In this document: one piece after another, positions 10,201 to 18,200 of the stretch
Numbering within the stretch: the stretch's first letter is position 1
Layout: each line of letters opens with the position of its first letter
Assembly: GCA_937916085.1 (NCBI GenBank)
Contig: CALGGO010000112.1
Coordinates: 1-64,000 of the forward strand
Source of the DNA: an uncultured Prevotellaceae bacterium
GTDB taxonomy: Bacteria > Bacteroidota > Bacteroidia > Bacteroidales > Muribaculaceae
Direction of reading: 5' to 3'
DNA length: 64,000 bases
Made by a program: the position numbers and the translations under genes
The notes under the pieces: generated by a model
Told to the model about the DNA's origin: nothing
What the model saw: the letters and a program-made list of their open reading frames with translations, nothing else
Databases searched by the model: none

Positions 10201-11579
10201 AGGACGGTCACGACATCGTGATTGGCCGTATGGCAGAGATGCGCATCCTAGATCCTAACACCAACATGATGCTCACCAGCGCCAATATCGTCTATGGCTC
10301 GAAACTGTTCTTCAAGTCGGGCGACATGCTCAAGAAGGGTGATGTAATCTGTGAGTGGGACCCATTCAACGCCGTTATCGTGAGCGGGGAGGGTGGACTC
10401 TTGAAATACAAGAACCTTATCGAGGGCGTGACCTATCGCATAGAAAAAGATGAGACATCCAACAAGAGTGAGATGATCGTCATCGAGTCGAAGGACCACA
10501 CTCGCATCCCCGAGGCACAGATTTTTGCTGCTGCCGACTACGACAACCCCGATGCTCAGCCCCTGAAGGCCTACTCATTGCCAGTGGGCGCTCACCTGAT
10601 GAAGGTGGAGGGCGAGGAGATCACTCCTGGAGAGGTGTTCGTGAAGATTCCACGCGCTTCGAGCGGTGGTGCCGGTGATATCACTGGTGGTCTGCCCCGT
10701 GTAACCGAGCTCTTCGAGGCTCGCAACCCATCTAACCCCGCTATCGTTAGCGAGATCGATGGTGTGGTGACCTTCGGAAGAATCAAGCGTGGTAACCGCG
10801 AGATTATCGTCACCAGCAAGAATGGCGAGGAGAAGAAGTACCTTGTACCAATGTCGAAGCAGATTCTCGTGCTTGAGAATGACTCGGTGCGTGCCGGTAC
10901 TCCACTCTCCGACGGTGCCGTAACTCCTGCCGACATCCTGCGCATCAAGGGCCCGACAGCCGTTCAGGACTACATCGTTAACGAGGTTCAGGACGTATAT
11001 CGCCTGCAGGGTGTGAAGATCAACGACAAGCACTTCGAGGTAATCGTGCGCCAGATGATGCGCAAGGTAAACATCATCGATCCGGGCGACACCAACTTCC
11101 TCGAGCAGCAGATTGTTGACAAGCGCGACTTCATGGACGAGAACGACCGCATCTGGGGCAAGAAGATTGTCATTGACTGTGGTGACTCGCTCGACGTGGA
11201 TAAGGGTCAGATGATTACCCCCCGCAAGCTGCGCGACATCAACTCGATGCTCAAGCGCAAAGCCTTGCGTGAGGTTAAGGTTCGCGACGCTGTGCCTGCT
11301 ACCAGTGAGCAGATTCTGCAAGGTATCACACGCGCAGCATTGCAGACTAAGAGCTTCATCTCGGCTGCATCGTTCCAGGAGACCACTAAGGTACTCAACG
11401 AGGCTGCTATCAGTGGCAAGGTTGACTACCTCGAGGGCATGAAGGAGAACGTGATTTGCGGTCACCTCATCCCCGCCGGTACCGGACTGCGTGAGTATCA
11501 AACTCTCGTCGTAGGCAGCAAGGAAGACTTCGACCGCGCCGCCGTTATCAAAGACGTGGAGGTGGTTGAACAGATGTAG
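7218..11579 (+). CDS. rpoC: DNA-directed RNA polymerase subunit beta'
   Basis: This 1453-residue subunit carries the active site. The magnesium-binding motif NADFDGDQM starts at residue 493, with Asp495, Asp497 and Asp499. The N-terminal zinc site is C66, C68, C81 and C84. A second zinc site (CESKHGVCAKCYG) lies near residue 913. The bridge and trigger regions (GARGSRDQIRQLSGMRGLM) are intact. The gene ends the operon and is followed by a hairpin terminator at 11640. Confidence 0.99.
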   Translation: MAFKKDNKIRSNFSKITIGLASPDDILSNSKGEVLKPETINYRTYKPERDGLFCERIFGPVKDYECHCGKYKRIRYRNIVCDRCGVEVTEKKVRRERSGHIQLVVPVAHIWYFRSLPNKIGYLLGLPTKKLDSVIYYERYIVINPGNVVIDEASGNFNWVPGVAESTKNRDQANRLQKYELLSEEEYMAIQEKIPAGNRNLEDNDPNKFIAKMGAEAIYDLLSELNLDKLSNDLRDRASHETSQQRKTDALKRRQVVEMFRMSKNMNRPEWMILKVIPVIPPDLRPLVPLDGGRFATSDLNDLYRRVIIRNNRLKRLIEIKAPDVILRNEKRMLQEAVDSLLDNSRKSSAVKSDANRPLKSLSDSLKGKQGRFRQNLLGKRVDYSARSVIVVGPELKMGECGVPKDMAAELYKPFVIRKLIERGIVKTVKSAKKIVDRKEPVVWDILENVMKGHPVLLNRAPTLHRLGIQAFQPKLIEGKAIQLHPLACTPFNADFDGDQMAVHLPLGNEAIVEAQMLMLMPHNILNPANGEPITVPSQDMVLGLYYITKLREGAKGEGLTFYGPEEATIAFNEGKLAMNAIISVMVDDVDADGNPIQHIVKNTSVGRIIFNNCVPEELGYVNEVISKKSLKKIITKVIRNCGVPRSAKFLDDIKNLGYYMAFKGGLSFNLDDVLVPPEKQQLIEEGDAQVEEVMNNYNMGFITDNERYNQIIDIWTHVNSRLTDTLMKQISSDKQGFNSVYMMLDSGARGSRDQIRQLSGMRGLMAKPQKSGVEGGRQTIENPILANFKEGLSVLEYFISTHGARKGLADTALKTADAGYLTRRLVDVAHDVIINEEDCGTLRGLVCREVKNNDDVVATLGERIVGRVSVHDVVDPTTGEIIVEAGEEIGDAAAERINNSPIESVEIRSVLTCESKHGVCAKCYGRNLANHRMVQKGEAVGVIAAQSIGEPGTQLTLRTFHVGGVASNIAAVSKMTSKYDGRLEIEELRTVTDKDGHDIVIGRMAEMRILDPNTNMMLTSANIVYGSKLFFKSGDMLKKGDVICEWDPFNAVIVSGEGGLLKYKNLIEGVTYRIEKDETSNKSEMIVIESKDHTRIPEAQIFAAADYDNPDAQPLKAYSLPVGAHLMKVEGEEITPGEVFVKIPRASSGGAGDITGGLPRVTELFEARNPSNPAIVSEIDGVVTFGRIKRGNREIIVTSKNGEEKKYLVPMSKQILVLENDSVRAGTPLSDGAVTPADILRIKGPTAVQDYIVNEVQDVYRLQGVKINDKHFEVIVRQMMRKVNIIDPGDTNFLEQQIVDKRDFMDENDRIWGKKIVIDCGDSLDVDKGQMITPRKLRDINSMLKRKALREVKVRDAVPATSEQILQGITRAALQTKSFISAASFQETTKVLNEAAISGKVDYLEGMKENVICGHLIPAGTGLREYQTLVVGSKEDFDRAAVIKDVEVVEQM

Positions 11580-11639
11580 TAAGGCTGTAAGCAAGAACCG
11601 TTAAGCGTTAATAACGCAAATTGTTTTCATAATTGATGA

Positions 11640-11677
11640 ACTCTGGGGTTGCAAGAATTGTAGCTCCAGAGTTTTTT
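11640..11677 (+). terminator. Rho-independent terminator of the rpoBC operon
   Basis: ACTCTGGGG pairs with CTCCAGAGT (one G-T pair) around a short loop and is followed by TTTTTT. It lies about 60 bases after the rpoC stop, just before the tandem arrays. Confidence 0.85.
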
Positions 11678-11679
11678 AT

Positions 11680-11811
11680 AGTTAATAGTTCACAGTTCAT
11701 AGTTCACAGTTCATAGTTCACAGTTCATAGTTCACAGTTCATAGTTCATAGTTCACAGTTCATAGTTCATAGTTCACAGTTCATAGTTCACAGTTCATAG
11801 TTTATAGTTTA
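11680..11811. repeat. 7-bp tandem array (AGTTCAT/AGTTCAC)
   Basis: About 18 units of a 7-bp word alternate between AGTTCAT and AGTTCAC, so the pattern also reads as a 14-bp period. The array starts right after the rpoC terminator and runs into a CTAGA array. A related array lies at 62915-62977. Confidence 0.9.
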
Positions 11812-11857
11812 TCTAGAACTTCTAGATATTCTAGATTCTCTAGATTCTCTAGAGAAG
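11811..11857. repeat. 9-bp CTAGA tandem array
   Basis: Degenerate 9-bp units (TCTAGATAT, TCTAGATTC) each contain the palindrome TCTAGA or its core. The same unit type recurs at 35985, 39782, 43562, 47476 and 52170. Confidence 0.85.
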
Positions 11858-11921
11858 ATCAACTATTAACTATTTTTTGTATAAATCAGGCTGCACCTCA
11901 ACAATAAAAAGATAGATTTAT

Positions 11922-11952
11922 TTTGTATTGTGCTTGGTTTGCACTACCTTTG
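11922..11952 (+). promoter_or_regulatory. Promoter of the B12 uptake operon
   Basis: A Bacteroidota promoter with -33 TTTG (11922-11925) and -7 TACCTTTG (11945-11952), spaced 19 bases. Transcription would start near 11959, at the 5' edge of the cobalamin riboswitch. Confidence 0.75.
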
Positions 11953-11959
11953 CAGTGCA

Positions 11960-12150
11960 TTTTGGTGCTGTGCGGGAGTTTTGCCCCACAGTTAAAAGGG
12001 AATCGGGTGAGAATCCCGAGCAGACCACGCTGCTGTGTTTCCCGGCCAAGTTGTCACACACATTCTACTATCGTCACTGTCGATAATGATGGGAAGGCGG
12101 TGTGACAATGGGATAAGTCAGAAAACCTGCCACGATGCCTTTTAGATTTA
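11960..12150 (+). ncRNA. Cobalamin riboswitch
   Basis: The leader contains the conserved core GGGAATCGGGTGAGAATCCC (11998-12017), followed by the GAGCAGACC segment. The B12 box TCAGAAAACCTGCC (about 12117-12131) lies just before the gene, and a variable stem-loop occupies about 12050-12110. It sits directly upstream of a BtuB-type receptor. Cobalamin binding is expected to switch expression off, probably by blocking translation of the first gene, because no strong intrinsic terminator is visible. The exact ends are approximate. Confidence 0.92.
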
Positions 12151-12174
12151 ACTGACTAACGGGGTAAAAGAGTT

Positions 12175-14229
12175 ATGTTAAAGAAAATTGTTATTGCATT
12201 GGTGGCTTTATTTTCTTGTTTCTTGGGCTTACAGGCTCAGGACGCTAACGATGTGCCGTTAGGACTTGACACGGTGCAATATCTTGAGAATGTGGTGGTC
12301 TATGGCCGCAAACCCTACGCCGAGGTCATTCCCGCCCAGACTCTCGCCGGCAAGAAGCTCGAGGGCTTGAACAGCCACTCGATAGCCGACGCCATCCGAT
12401 ACTTCTCGGGTGTTCAGGTGAAAGACTATGGCGGTGTGGGCGGCATCAAGACCATCGACATCCGTTCGATGGGCACCAACCACCTGGGAGTGTTCTACGA
12501 CGGCATACAGCTTGGCAACGCCCAGAACGGTCAAATCGACCTAGGCAAGTTCTCACTCGACAACATTGAGGAGATTTCGCTCTACAACGGCCAGAAGAGC
12601 GAGATTTTCCAGCCGGCGCGTGACTTCGGCTCGGCTGGTTCGGTCTATATCAAAACCCGTCGCCCGAAATTTAGTGGTGAAAAGAACGACAACTTCAACG
12701 TGACGATGCGCACCGGCTCTTTCGGGCTCGCCAACCCCAGTGTGCGCTGGGAGCACCGCTTCAAGCGCAAGCTCACCATGTCGCTCAGCGCCGAATACAC
12801 CTACGCCACTGGCCAATACCACTTCCGATACCGCAAGAAGTTCAGCGATGGCACTATAGCGTGGGACACCACGGCGGTGCGCAAGAACGGCGACGTGCAA
12901 GCCTTCCGTGCCGAGGGAGCCATCTTCGGCACCATTGATGACGGCAAGTGGAACGCCAAGTTCTACTACTACGACAGCGAGCGCGGCATCCCTGGTGCCA
13001 TCGTCAATAACGTGTGGATGAACTCGCAGCGGCAGTGGGACCGCAATTTCTTCGCCCAGGGCGGCTGGCAGAAGAACCTGAACGACCGCTTTGAGATGAT
13101 GCTCAACGCCAAGTATGCCCGCGACTTCATGCACTATAACAACCCCGACACCACGCTGATGCTCATCGACAACAAGTTCTGGCAAGATGAAATATACATT
13201 TCCAGCGCCAACAAATACACCATAATTCCCGACTGGGACGTGAACCTGAGCGTGGATTACAAGTGGAACTACCTCAACTCCACCCTCACCAATTTCTCCT
13301 ATCCCCAGCGCCACACCACGCTCGTGGCACTCGCCACGGCTCGCACTTGGCACCGCTTCAAGTGCCAGGCGAGCGTGCTCTACACCATGATAAACGACCG
13401 CTACAAATCCATTTATCAAGGCGAGACCCTTGCCCACCACTCCAAGTGGATGCACAAGTTCACGCCAGCGGTGTTCTTGAATTATCAGCCCATCGCTCGC
13501 TACGACTTCTACTTGCGGGCGTTCTATAAGCGCATCTTCAGGATGCCCACCTTCAACGATCTGTTCTACACCGACATGGGCAACGCCAACCTGCGGCCTG
13601 AGTATGCCAACCAGTTTGACGTTGGCTTCTGGTATCAGCGCCTGCGTGAGGAAGGCTTCTTCACAGGGCTCAAATTCACTGCCGACGCCTACTACAACAC
13701 CATCACCGACAAAATCATCGCCGTGCCGAGCGGCCGCGGTCAGTACCGCTGGACGATGATGAACATTGGCAAGGTGAGAATTATTGGTGTAGATGTCACA
13801 GCTCGTGCCACGATGCACCTGGCACGCGACTTCAACGTGGATGTGAACCTTAGCTACACCTATCAAAAGGCTCGTGACTACAGCGATCCCGAAGACACAG
13901 GCTTTGGTGGCACTTATAAGGGACAAATCGCCTACATCCCCTGGCACAGCGGCAGCGTGGTGGGACGTGCCACCTGGCGCGACCTCGACGTGAACTACAG
14001 CTTCATCTACGTGGGCGAGCGCTACAGCACCAGCTGTAATGAGCGCTCCTACCACCAGCAGCCGTGGTACACCCACGACCTGAGCGCGAGCTACACTTTT
14101 GGCATTGGCAACACCAAGCTTAAGGTCGCCGCCGAGGTCAACAACCTCTTTAACCAGTACTATGATGTGATAGTCAACTATCCCATGCCTGGGCGCAACT
14201 ATAAGTTAATCCTGAAATTTGATTTTTAA
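12175..14229 (+). CDS. btuB: TonB-dependent vitamin B12 receptor, BtuB-like
   Basis: This outer-membrane barrel imports corrinoids using TonB energy. The 684 residues begin with a signal peptide (1-21, ending GLQAQ), then a plug domain (about 45-160: DAIRYFSGVQVKDYGGVGG, then SMGTNHLGVFYDGIQLGN), then a beta barrel ending in the aromatic KLILKFDF typical of outer-membrane proteins. The substrate assignment rests on the upstream cobalamin riboswitch and the BtuG-like gene 3 bases downstream. No carboxypeptidase-like domain of the SusC type is present, consistent with a classical vitamin receptor. Confidence 0.9.
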   Translation: MLKKIVIALVALFSCFLGLQAQDANDVPLGLDTVQYLENVVVYGRKPYAEVIPAQTLAGKKLEGLNSHSIADAIRYFSGVQVKDYGGVGGIKTIDIRSMGTNHLGVFYDGIQLGNAQNGQIDLGKFSLDNIEEISLYNGQKSEIFQPARDFGSAGSVYIKTRRPKFSGEKNDNFNVTMRTGSFGLANPSVRWEHRFKRKLTMSLSAEYTYATGQYHFRYRKKFSDGTIAWDTTAVRKNGDVQAFRAEGAIFGTIDDGKWNAKFYYYDSERGIPGAIVNNVWMNSQRQWDRNFFAQGGWQKNLNDRFEMMLNAKYARDFMHYNNPDTTLMLIDNKFWQDEIYISSANKYTIIPDWDVNLSVDYKWNYLNSTLTNFSYPQRHTTLVALATARTWHRFKCQASVLYTMINDRYKSIYQGETLAHHSKWMHKFTPAVFLNYQPIARYDFYLRAFYKRIFRMPTFNDLFYTDMGNANLRPEYANQFDVGFWYQRLREEGFFTGLKFTADAYYNTITDKIIAVPSGRGQYRWTMMNIGKVRIIGVDVTARATMHLARDFNVDVNLSYTYQKARDYSDPEDTGFGGTYKGQIAYIPWHSGSVVGRATWRDLDVNYSFIYVGERYSTSCNERSYHQQPWYTHDLSASYTFGIGNTKLKVAAEVNNLFNQYYDVIVNYPMPGRNYKLILKFDF

Positions 14230-14232
14230 GCG

Positions 14233-15417
14233 ATGAAGAAGTCAATCTACTATATATTCCTTATCACTGCTTTGCTAGCATTGTTCAACTCTTGCCGCGA
14301 AGATGAGGTTATATACATCAAAGAGGTGGTGCCTGTGACACAGCCCGAATACACCTCGGTCGAAGGGTTCTACCTGCTCAACGAGGGCGTGATGCAGCAC
14401 GACTTGGCATCGCTCGACTACTACAACTACGCCACAGGAGAATATGAGCGTGATGTATATACCGACGCCAATCCCACCGTGGTCATGGAGCTGGGCGATG
14501 TGGGCAACGACATTGGCATCTACGGCAGCAAGATGTATATGGTGATCAACTGCTCCGATAAGGTTGAGGTGGTTGACAAGCGCACAGTGAAGCGAATAGG
14601 GCAAATCGACATCCCAAATTGTCGCTACATCAAGTTCTATCAAGGTTATGCCTACGTGACAAGCTATGTGGGGCCGGTGGTGCTCGACGGAGAGGGCAGT
14701 GACGATGACGTGTATCAGCTCGGCGCGGTGTTTAAGGTCGACACCACCACATTGCAGGTGGTAGATAAGTGTGTCGTTGGTCGCCAACCCGATGAGCTTG
14801 ACATCGTTGACGGCAAGATATATGTCGCCAACTCCGGCGGCTATTCGCAAGGCGCAAAGATTGGCTACGAAAATACCGTCTCGGTGATTGACATTGAGAC
14901 TTTCAAGGAGATAGAGCGTATTCCCATTGCCATCAACCTGCTGGGCTGCAAATGCGACAGGCGCGGCATCCTGTGGGTGTCGTCGCGCGGCGACTATCAC
15001 GTCACACCAAGTATGCTCTATGCCTACGACACCCAAAAACATCGCATGGTCAAGAGTTTTGACGTGCGCGTGGGCAATATGTGGCTTGACGGCGACTCGC
15101 TCTATGTTATTAGCAAGGAGTGGAGCAGTCTGTCGCAGGGCTATGCCAATGGTACCTATGCTATTATCAACACAAAAACTTTAGAGGTTGTCAATGAGCA
15201 ATTCATCACCGACGGCACCGATGCCCGCATCGTTCAGCCCTACGGCATCGCGGTGAATCCCATCACCAAAGACATCTATGTTACCGACGGTCTGAACTTT
15301 GTGCAGTTTGGATTCTTATACTGCTTTGGTCATGACGGTGTGATGAAATGGAGGATAAGGGCAGGAAATATACCGGCCCACATTGTATTTTTAGGGGATA
15401 ATATTAACGAACAATAA
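14233..15417 (+). CDS. btuG: BtuG-like surface beta-propeller lipoprotein
   Basis: In Bacteroides, BtuG is a surface lipoprotein that binds B12 extremely tightly and hands it to BtuB. The 394-residue protein has a lipoprotein signal with Cys21 (FNSC) followed by acidic residues (REDE), as expected for Bacteroidota surface lipoproteins. The rest consists of repeated short beta-blade segments (GNDIGIYGSKMYMVINCSDK, VEVVDKRTVKRIGQI, PDELDIVDGKIYVANSGG), a YncE/DUF5074-like propeller. It starts 3 bases after btuB. The family call is from residue pattern and context; B12 binding is inferred. Confidence 0.85.
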   Translation: MKKSIYYIFLITALLALFNSCREDEVIYIKEVVPVTQPEYTSVEGFYLLNEGVMQHDLASLDYYNYATGEYERDVYTDANPTVVMELGDVGNDIGIYGSKMYMVINCSDKVEVVDKRTVKRIGQIDIPNCRYIKFYQGYAYVTSYVGPVVLDGEGSDDDVYQLGAVFKVDTTTLQVVDKCVVGRQPDELDIVDGKIYVANSGGYSQGAKIGYENTVSVIDIETFKEIERIPIAINLLGCKCDRRGILWVSSRGDYHVTPSMLYAYDTQKHRMVKSFDVRVGNMWLDGDSLYVISKEWSSLSQGYANGTYAIINTKTLEVVNEQFITDGTDARIVQPYGIAVNPITKDIYVTDGLNFVQFGFLYCFGHDGVMKWRIRAGNIPAHIVFLGDNINEQ

Positions 15418-15432
15418 ACGATTATATAAATT

Positions 15433-16617
15433 ATGAGAAAATCATTATTATTATTGCTTTTAGTGATGGCGGTATCCTCGGTAAAAGGCGAGAACAAGCC
15501 CTATATCACCAAGATTTATGATTTCATACCTGCCCCAGGGCAGTATATCAACAACATCCCCTACGTTGAAGAGCCTGTGTCGAAAGACTCGATTTTGACT
15601 CTGGTGGCTGAGTGCATCTGCGGATATGAGAAAGCAAACGGCAAGGTGGTAGTGGCTGATGCCATGATAAGCCTGGGCTCCTTTGGAGGATATGTGGTGT
15701 TTGGCTTTGACCACCCGGTGGTAAACGTCAAGGGTGAGTATGACCTGCAGATTTTCGGCAATGCGTTTCAATCTAGTTCGCGTCCGGAACTGCTTGGCGG
15801 GTCGAGTGAGTCGGGCATCGTGATGGTGAGCCGCGACGTTAACGGCAACGGCATTCCCGATGACCCCTGGTATGAGCTTGCTGGCAGCGAGCACAACCAT
15901 CCCAAGACTCAAAAGAACTTCACAATTACTTATTACAAACCCGATGACAGCCAGTTCGGTCCGTTGTCGATGAATGAATATCATGACCAGTACATCCGCT
16001 GGACGAGCAATAGCGTGGACAGCCTGCAAGAGGGATATGTGCGCAAGAACTATTTTCATAGCCAGAGTTACTGGCCCATGTGGGTAGATGGTGAGACCTT
16101 GACCTTTGAGGGTACAAAGTTGCGCTGCAATGCCCAGAACTTCTCGGCTACTGCCGACGACTGGCACCTGTATTTCTTTGACTGGGGTTATGTTGACAAT
16201 CGCCCCGATGACGGTTACGGCTATGTGAGAAATCCAAACATTCCTGCCGCCGAGGAGCTGAACAAGGGCTTTAACCTTGACTGGGCGGTTGATGATGACG
16301 GAAATCCTGTTGATTTGAAGCAGATAGACTTTGTGAAGGTGTATAACGGCATGCTTCAGGACTGTGGTTGGTTGGGCGAGACCTCTACCGAGGTGGCTGG
16401 TGCCGTTGACCTGCATCCCGATGCTGTTGCCGAGCCCGACGCGGTGGCTGGCGACGTGAACGGCGATGGCGAAGTTACCGCTACCGACGTGACAACGCTT
16501 TATAACTGGCTCTTAAACAATGATGGCAGCGCTCTAGTCAATGGCGACCAGAATGGCGACGGCGAGATCACCAGTGCCGATGTCACATTTGTCTATAATA
16601 TTCTGTTAGGAAACTAA
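15433..16617 (+). CDS. Secreted protein with C-terminal dockerin-type repeats, in the B12 operon
   Basis: A 394-residue exported protein with signal peptide 1-20 (ending VKGE) and no lipobox. The main domain (about 25-325) contains SLGSFGGYVVFGFDHPVVN and SGIVMVSRDVNGNGIPDDPWYELAGSEH, as in Bacteroidales proteins annotated only as cell surface protein. The C terminus (about 345-394) has two calcium-binding dockerin-like repeats, DVNGDGEVTATDV and DQNGDGEITSADV. It follows btuG by 15 bases and belongs to the same transcript. A role in surface capture of corrinoid is inferred from position only. Confidence 0.75.
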   Translation: MRKSLLLLLLVMAVSSVKGENKPYITKIYDFIPAPGQYINNIPYVEEPVSKDSILTLVAECICGYEKANGKVVVADAMISLGSFGGYVVFGFDHPVVNVKGEYDLQIFGNAFQSSSRPELLGGSSESGIVMVSRDVNGNGIPDDPWYELAGSEHNHPKTQKNFTITYYKPDDSQFGPLSMNEYHDQYIRWTSNSVDSLQEGYVRKNYFHSQSYWPMWVDGETLTFEGTKLRCNAQNFSATADDWHLYFFDWGYVDNRPDDGYGYVRNPNIPAAEELNKGFNLDWAVDDDGNPVDLKQIDFVKVYNGMLQDCGWLGETSTEVAGAVDLHPDAVAEPDAVAGDVNGDGEVTATDVTTLYNWLLNNDGSALVNGDQNGDGEITSADVTFVYNILLGN

Positions 16618-16634
16618 TGACCGATTTGGGATAA
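16614..16634 (+). repeat. Dispersed 21-bp repeat, copy 1
   Basis: CTAATGACCGATTTGGGATA plus A, identical to 32670-32690. Shorter or divergent inverted copies lie at 49263-49277 and 32463-32478. This copy contains the TAA stop codon of the dockerin-ended gene. Confidence 0.8.
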
Positions 16635-16666
16635 ACCATATTATTAATCATTTAAATCATTTTTTT

Positions 16667-17956
16667 ATGAAGAAAATTTTTACACTTTTTGCAGCGGTTG
16701 CTCTTACTGCTTCGGCAGCGATGGCGACAGTTATCACGCTTGACCTGAACAAGTCCATGAACCCCACTTCGCTGGAGTACAACGAGAATGGCATCTGGAC
16801 TGGATGCTACAACGATGTGGATTACACATGGTTGGAGTTTGGCGACGAGAACGGTGAGTTTGGACTCTCTCACCTCATTGGCGGCGAAGGTTCGTCGTGG
16901 GGCGGTTACTACTGGGACGGCTTTTGCCCGGCCATTGGTGGCGACCAGACCGACTACAATGGTGCATGGACTACCACCTACGGCGGCTGCATGGCAGGTG
17001 GCGGCTGCGTCATCAATGCCGACGGCTCAGTGACTGCCGACCCCGCACAGCCTTATCTCGTGGCATACTGGGGCTCGTGGAGCGAAGACCCCACCAACCA
17101 GGTGATGTTTATGGACAAAGACGGTAACAGTGCTTTCACTCCAGTGGGTGTGTACGTTTGCAACCACCCTTGGCCCTATTATGACTGCTTGCATGGCGAC
17201 GGTTTTGGCCGCGCCTTTGAGGAAGGTGACTACTTTGAGCTTATCGCCCATGGTGTAGATGCCGAGGGCAACGAGACTACCACCAGCATCAACCTCGTTG
17301 AGTTCACCAATGGTGAGCTTCACGCCCTCAACGACTGGACTTTCTTTGACCTGTCGAGCCTGGGCGAGGTGGAGAGTGTTTATTTCACTCTTAACTCTAC
17401 CGACAGTGGTGCCTATGGCATGAACACTGCCGCCTACTTCTGCATGGACAAGTTCATGGTTGAAGACGGCAATGTAGATACTAACTGCTATCTTGTTGGC
17501 ACTTTCAACGATTGGAACCAAGAGCTTTATGGTGGTCGCATCGAGTTTGTTGACGACATGGCAACTGTAGAGCTTGAGGCTGGTGACGAGTTCAAGGTTA
17601 TCACCCGTGACGAGGATGGCAGCTTGATTTGGTTAGGTGGTGTCGATAATAATAATGTTGGCTACTTCCTCATCAACCAAGACCTCTATAACATTGGTCT
17701 CGGACTCACCGACGGCGCAAACTTCCGCATCGAGGAGGCTGGCACCTACAACATGGAGTTGATGTGGTTGAAGAAGGAGGTTGATCTTCCCGACTATCTG
17801 CTTGTCACTCCCGCAGAGCCTAACGCAATCAGCACCGTTGGCGTTGACAAGAAAGCCGACAACGCTTACTACAACCTCATGGGCGTTAAGTTCAACGGCA
17901 CGCCAAGCGTTCCTGGTATCTACATCCACAACGGCAAGAAAGTTGTGGTTAAGTGA
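16667..17956 (+). CDS. Secreted DUF4465-like protein with GTFNDWN module and T9SS-type tail
   Basis: A 429-residue protein with signal peptide 1-20 (ASAAMA). An N-terminal DUF4465-like domain (about 22-265: GGEGSSWGGYYWDGFCPAIG, PYLVAYWG, FTLNSTDSGAYGMNTAAYFC) is followed by a roughly 90-residue module (about 268-365, YLVGTFNDWNQ ... ANFRIEEAGTYNMEL). The C-terminal tail YNLMGVKF ... GIYIHNGKKVVVK is of T9SS cargo type. From memory, DUF4465 proteins recur beside B12 uptake loci, and this gene closes the riboswitch operon 49 bases after its neighbour. Corrinoid binding is plausible but not shown. Confidence 0.75.
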   Translation: MKKIFTLFAAVALTASAAMATVITLDLNKSMNPTSLEYNENGIWTGCYNDVDYTWLEFGDENGEFGLSHLIGGEGSSWGGYYWDGFCPAIGGDQTDYNGAWTTTYGGCMAGGGCVINADGSVTADPAQPYLVAYWGSWSEDPTNQVMFMDKDGNSAFTPVGVYVCNHPWPYYDCLHGDGFGRAFEEGDYFELIAHGVDAEGNETTTSINLVEFTNGELHALNDWTFFDLSSLGEVESVYFTLNSTDSGAYGMNTAAYFCMDKFMVEDGNVDTNCYLVGTFNDWNQELYGGRIEFVDDMATVELEAGDEFKVITRDEDGSLIWLGGVDNNNVGYFLINQDLYNIGLGLTDGANFRIEEAGTYNMELMWLKKEVDLPDYLLVTPAEPNAISTVGVDKKADNAYYNLMGVKFNGTPSVPGIYIHNGKKVVVK

Positions 17957-17994
17957 GAGCATAACTGAGCTTGCTTAAGTTGTGCCGAACGTGA

Positions 17995-18021
17995 ACAACT
18001 TGGAGCGAAGCTCAAAGTTGT
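17995..18021 (+). repeat. Short inverted repeat after the B12 operon
   Basis: ACAACTTGGAGC (17995-18006) pairs with GCTCAAAGTTGT (18010-18021) with one mismatch. No T run follows. It may protect the 3' end or be a small repetitive element. Confidence 0.5.
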
Positions 18022-18057
18022 CATTAAATAATATTTTCTGCCAACATTCAATTTCTG

Positions 18058-18091
18058 AAAGATGCGCCCCACGAGGGGCGCATCTTTTGTT
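18058..18091 (+). terminator. Rho-independent terminator of the B12 operon
   Basis: AAAGATGCGCCCC (18058-18070) and GGGGCGCATCTTT (18075-18087) form a perfect 13-bp stem with loop ACGA, followed by T residues. Confidence 0.92.
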
Positions 18092-18171
18092 TTTCGGGTA
18101 AAACCAACATTTCGTCGGTTTTAATAACATTTTTTATGAATATTGGGCAAGTTGTTATGGATAGAAATCAT

Positions 18172-18179
18172 TAATTTTG
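18172..18179 (+). promoter_or_regulatory. Promoter -7 box before the NamZ-like gene
   Basis: TAATTTTG at 18172-18179 would place the transcript start near 18186. This supports ATG 18201 as the start and excludes an in-frame start at 18177 that lies within the box. Confidence 0.6.
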
Positions 18180-18200
18180 TTGATTGAAAATTCTATTATT

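Noticed and set aside
12553..14076. Minus-strand ORF of 507 codons opposite btuB
   Set aside because: Val/Gly/Ala/His-rich shadow of the receptor gene with no family pattern.
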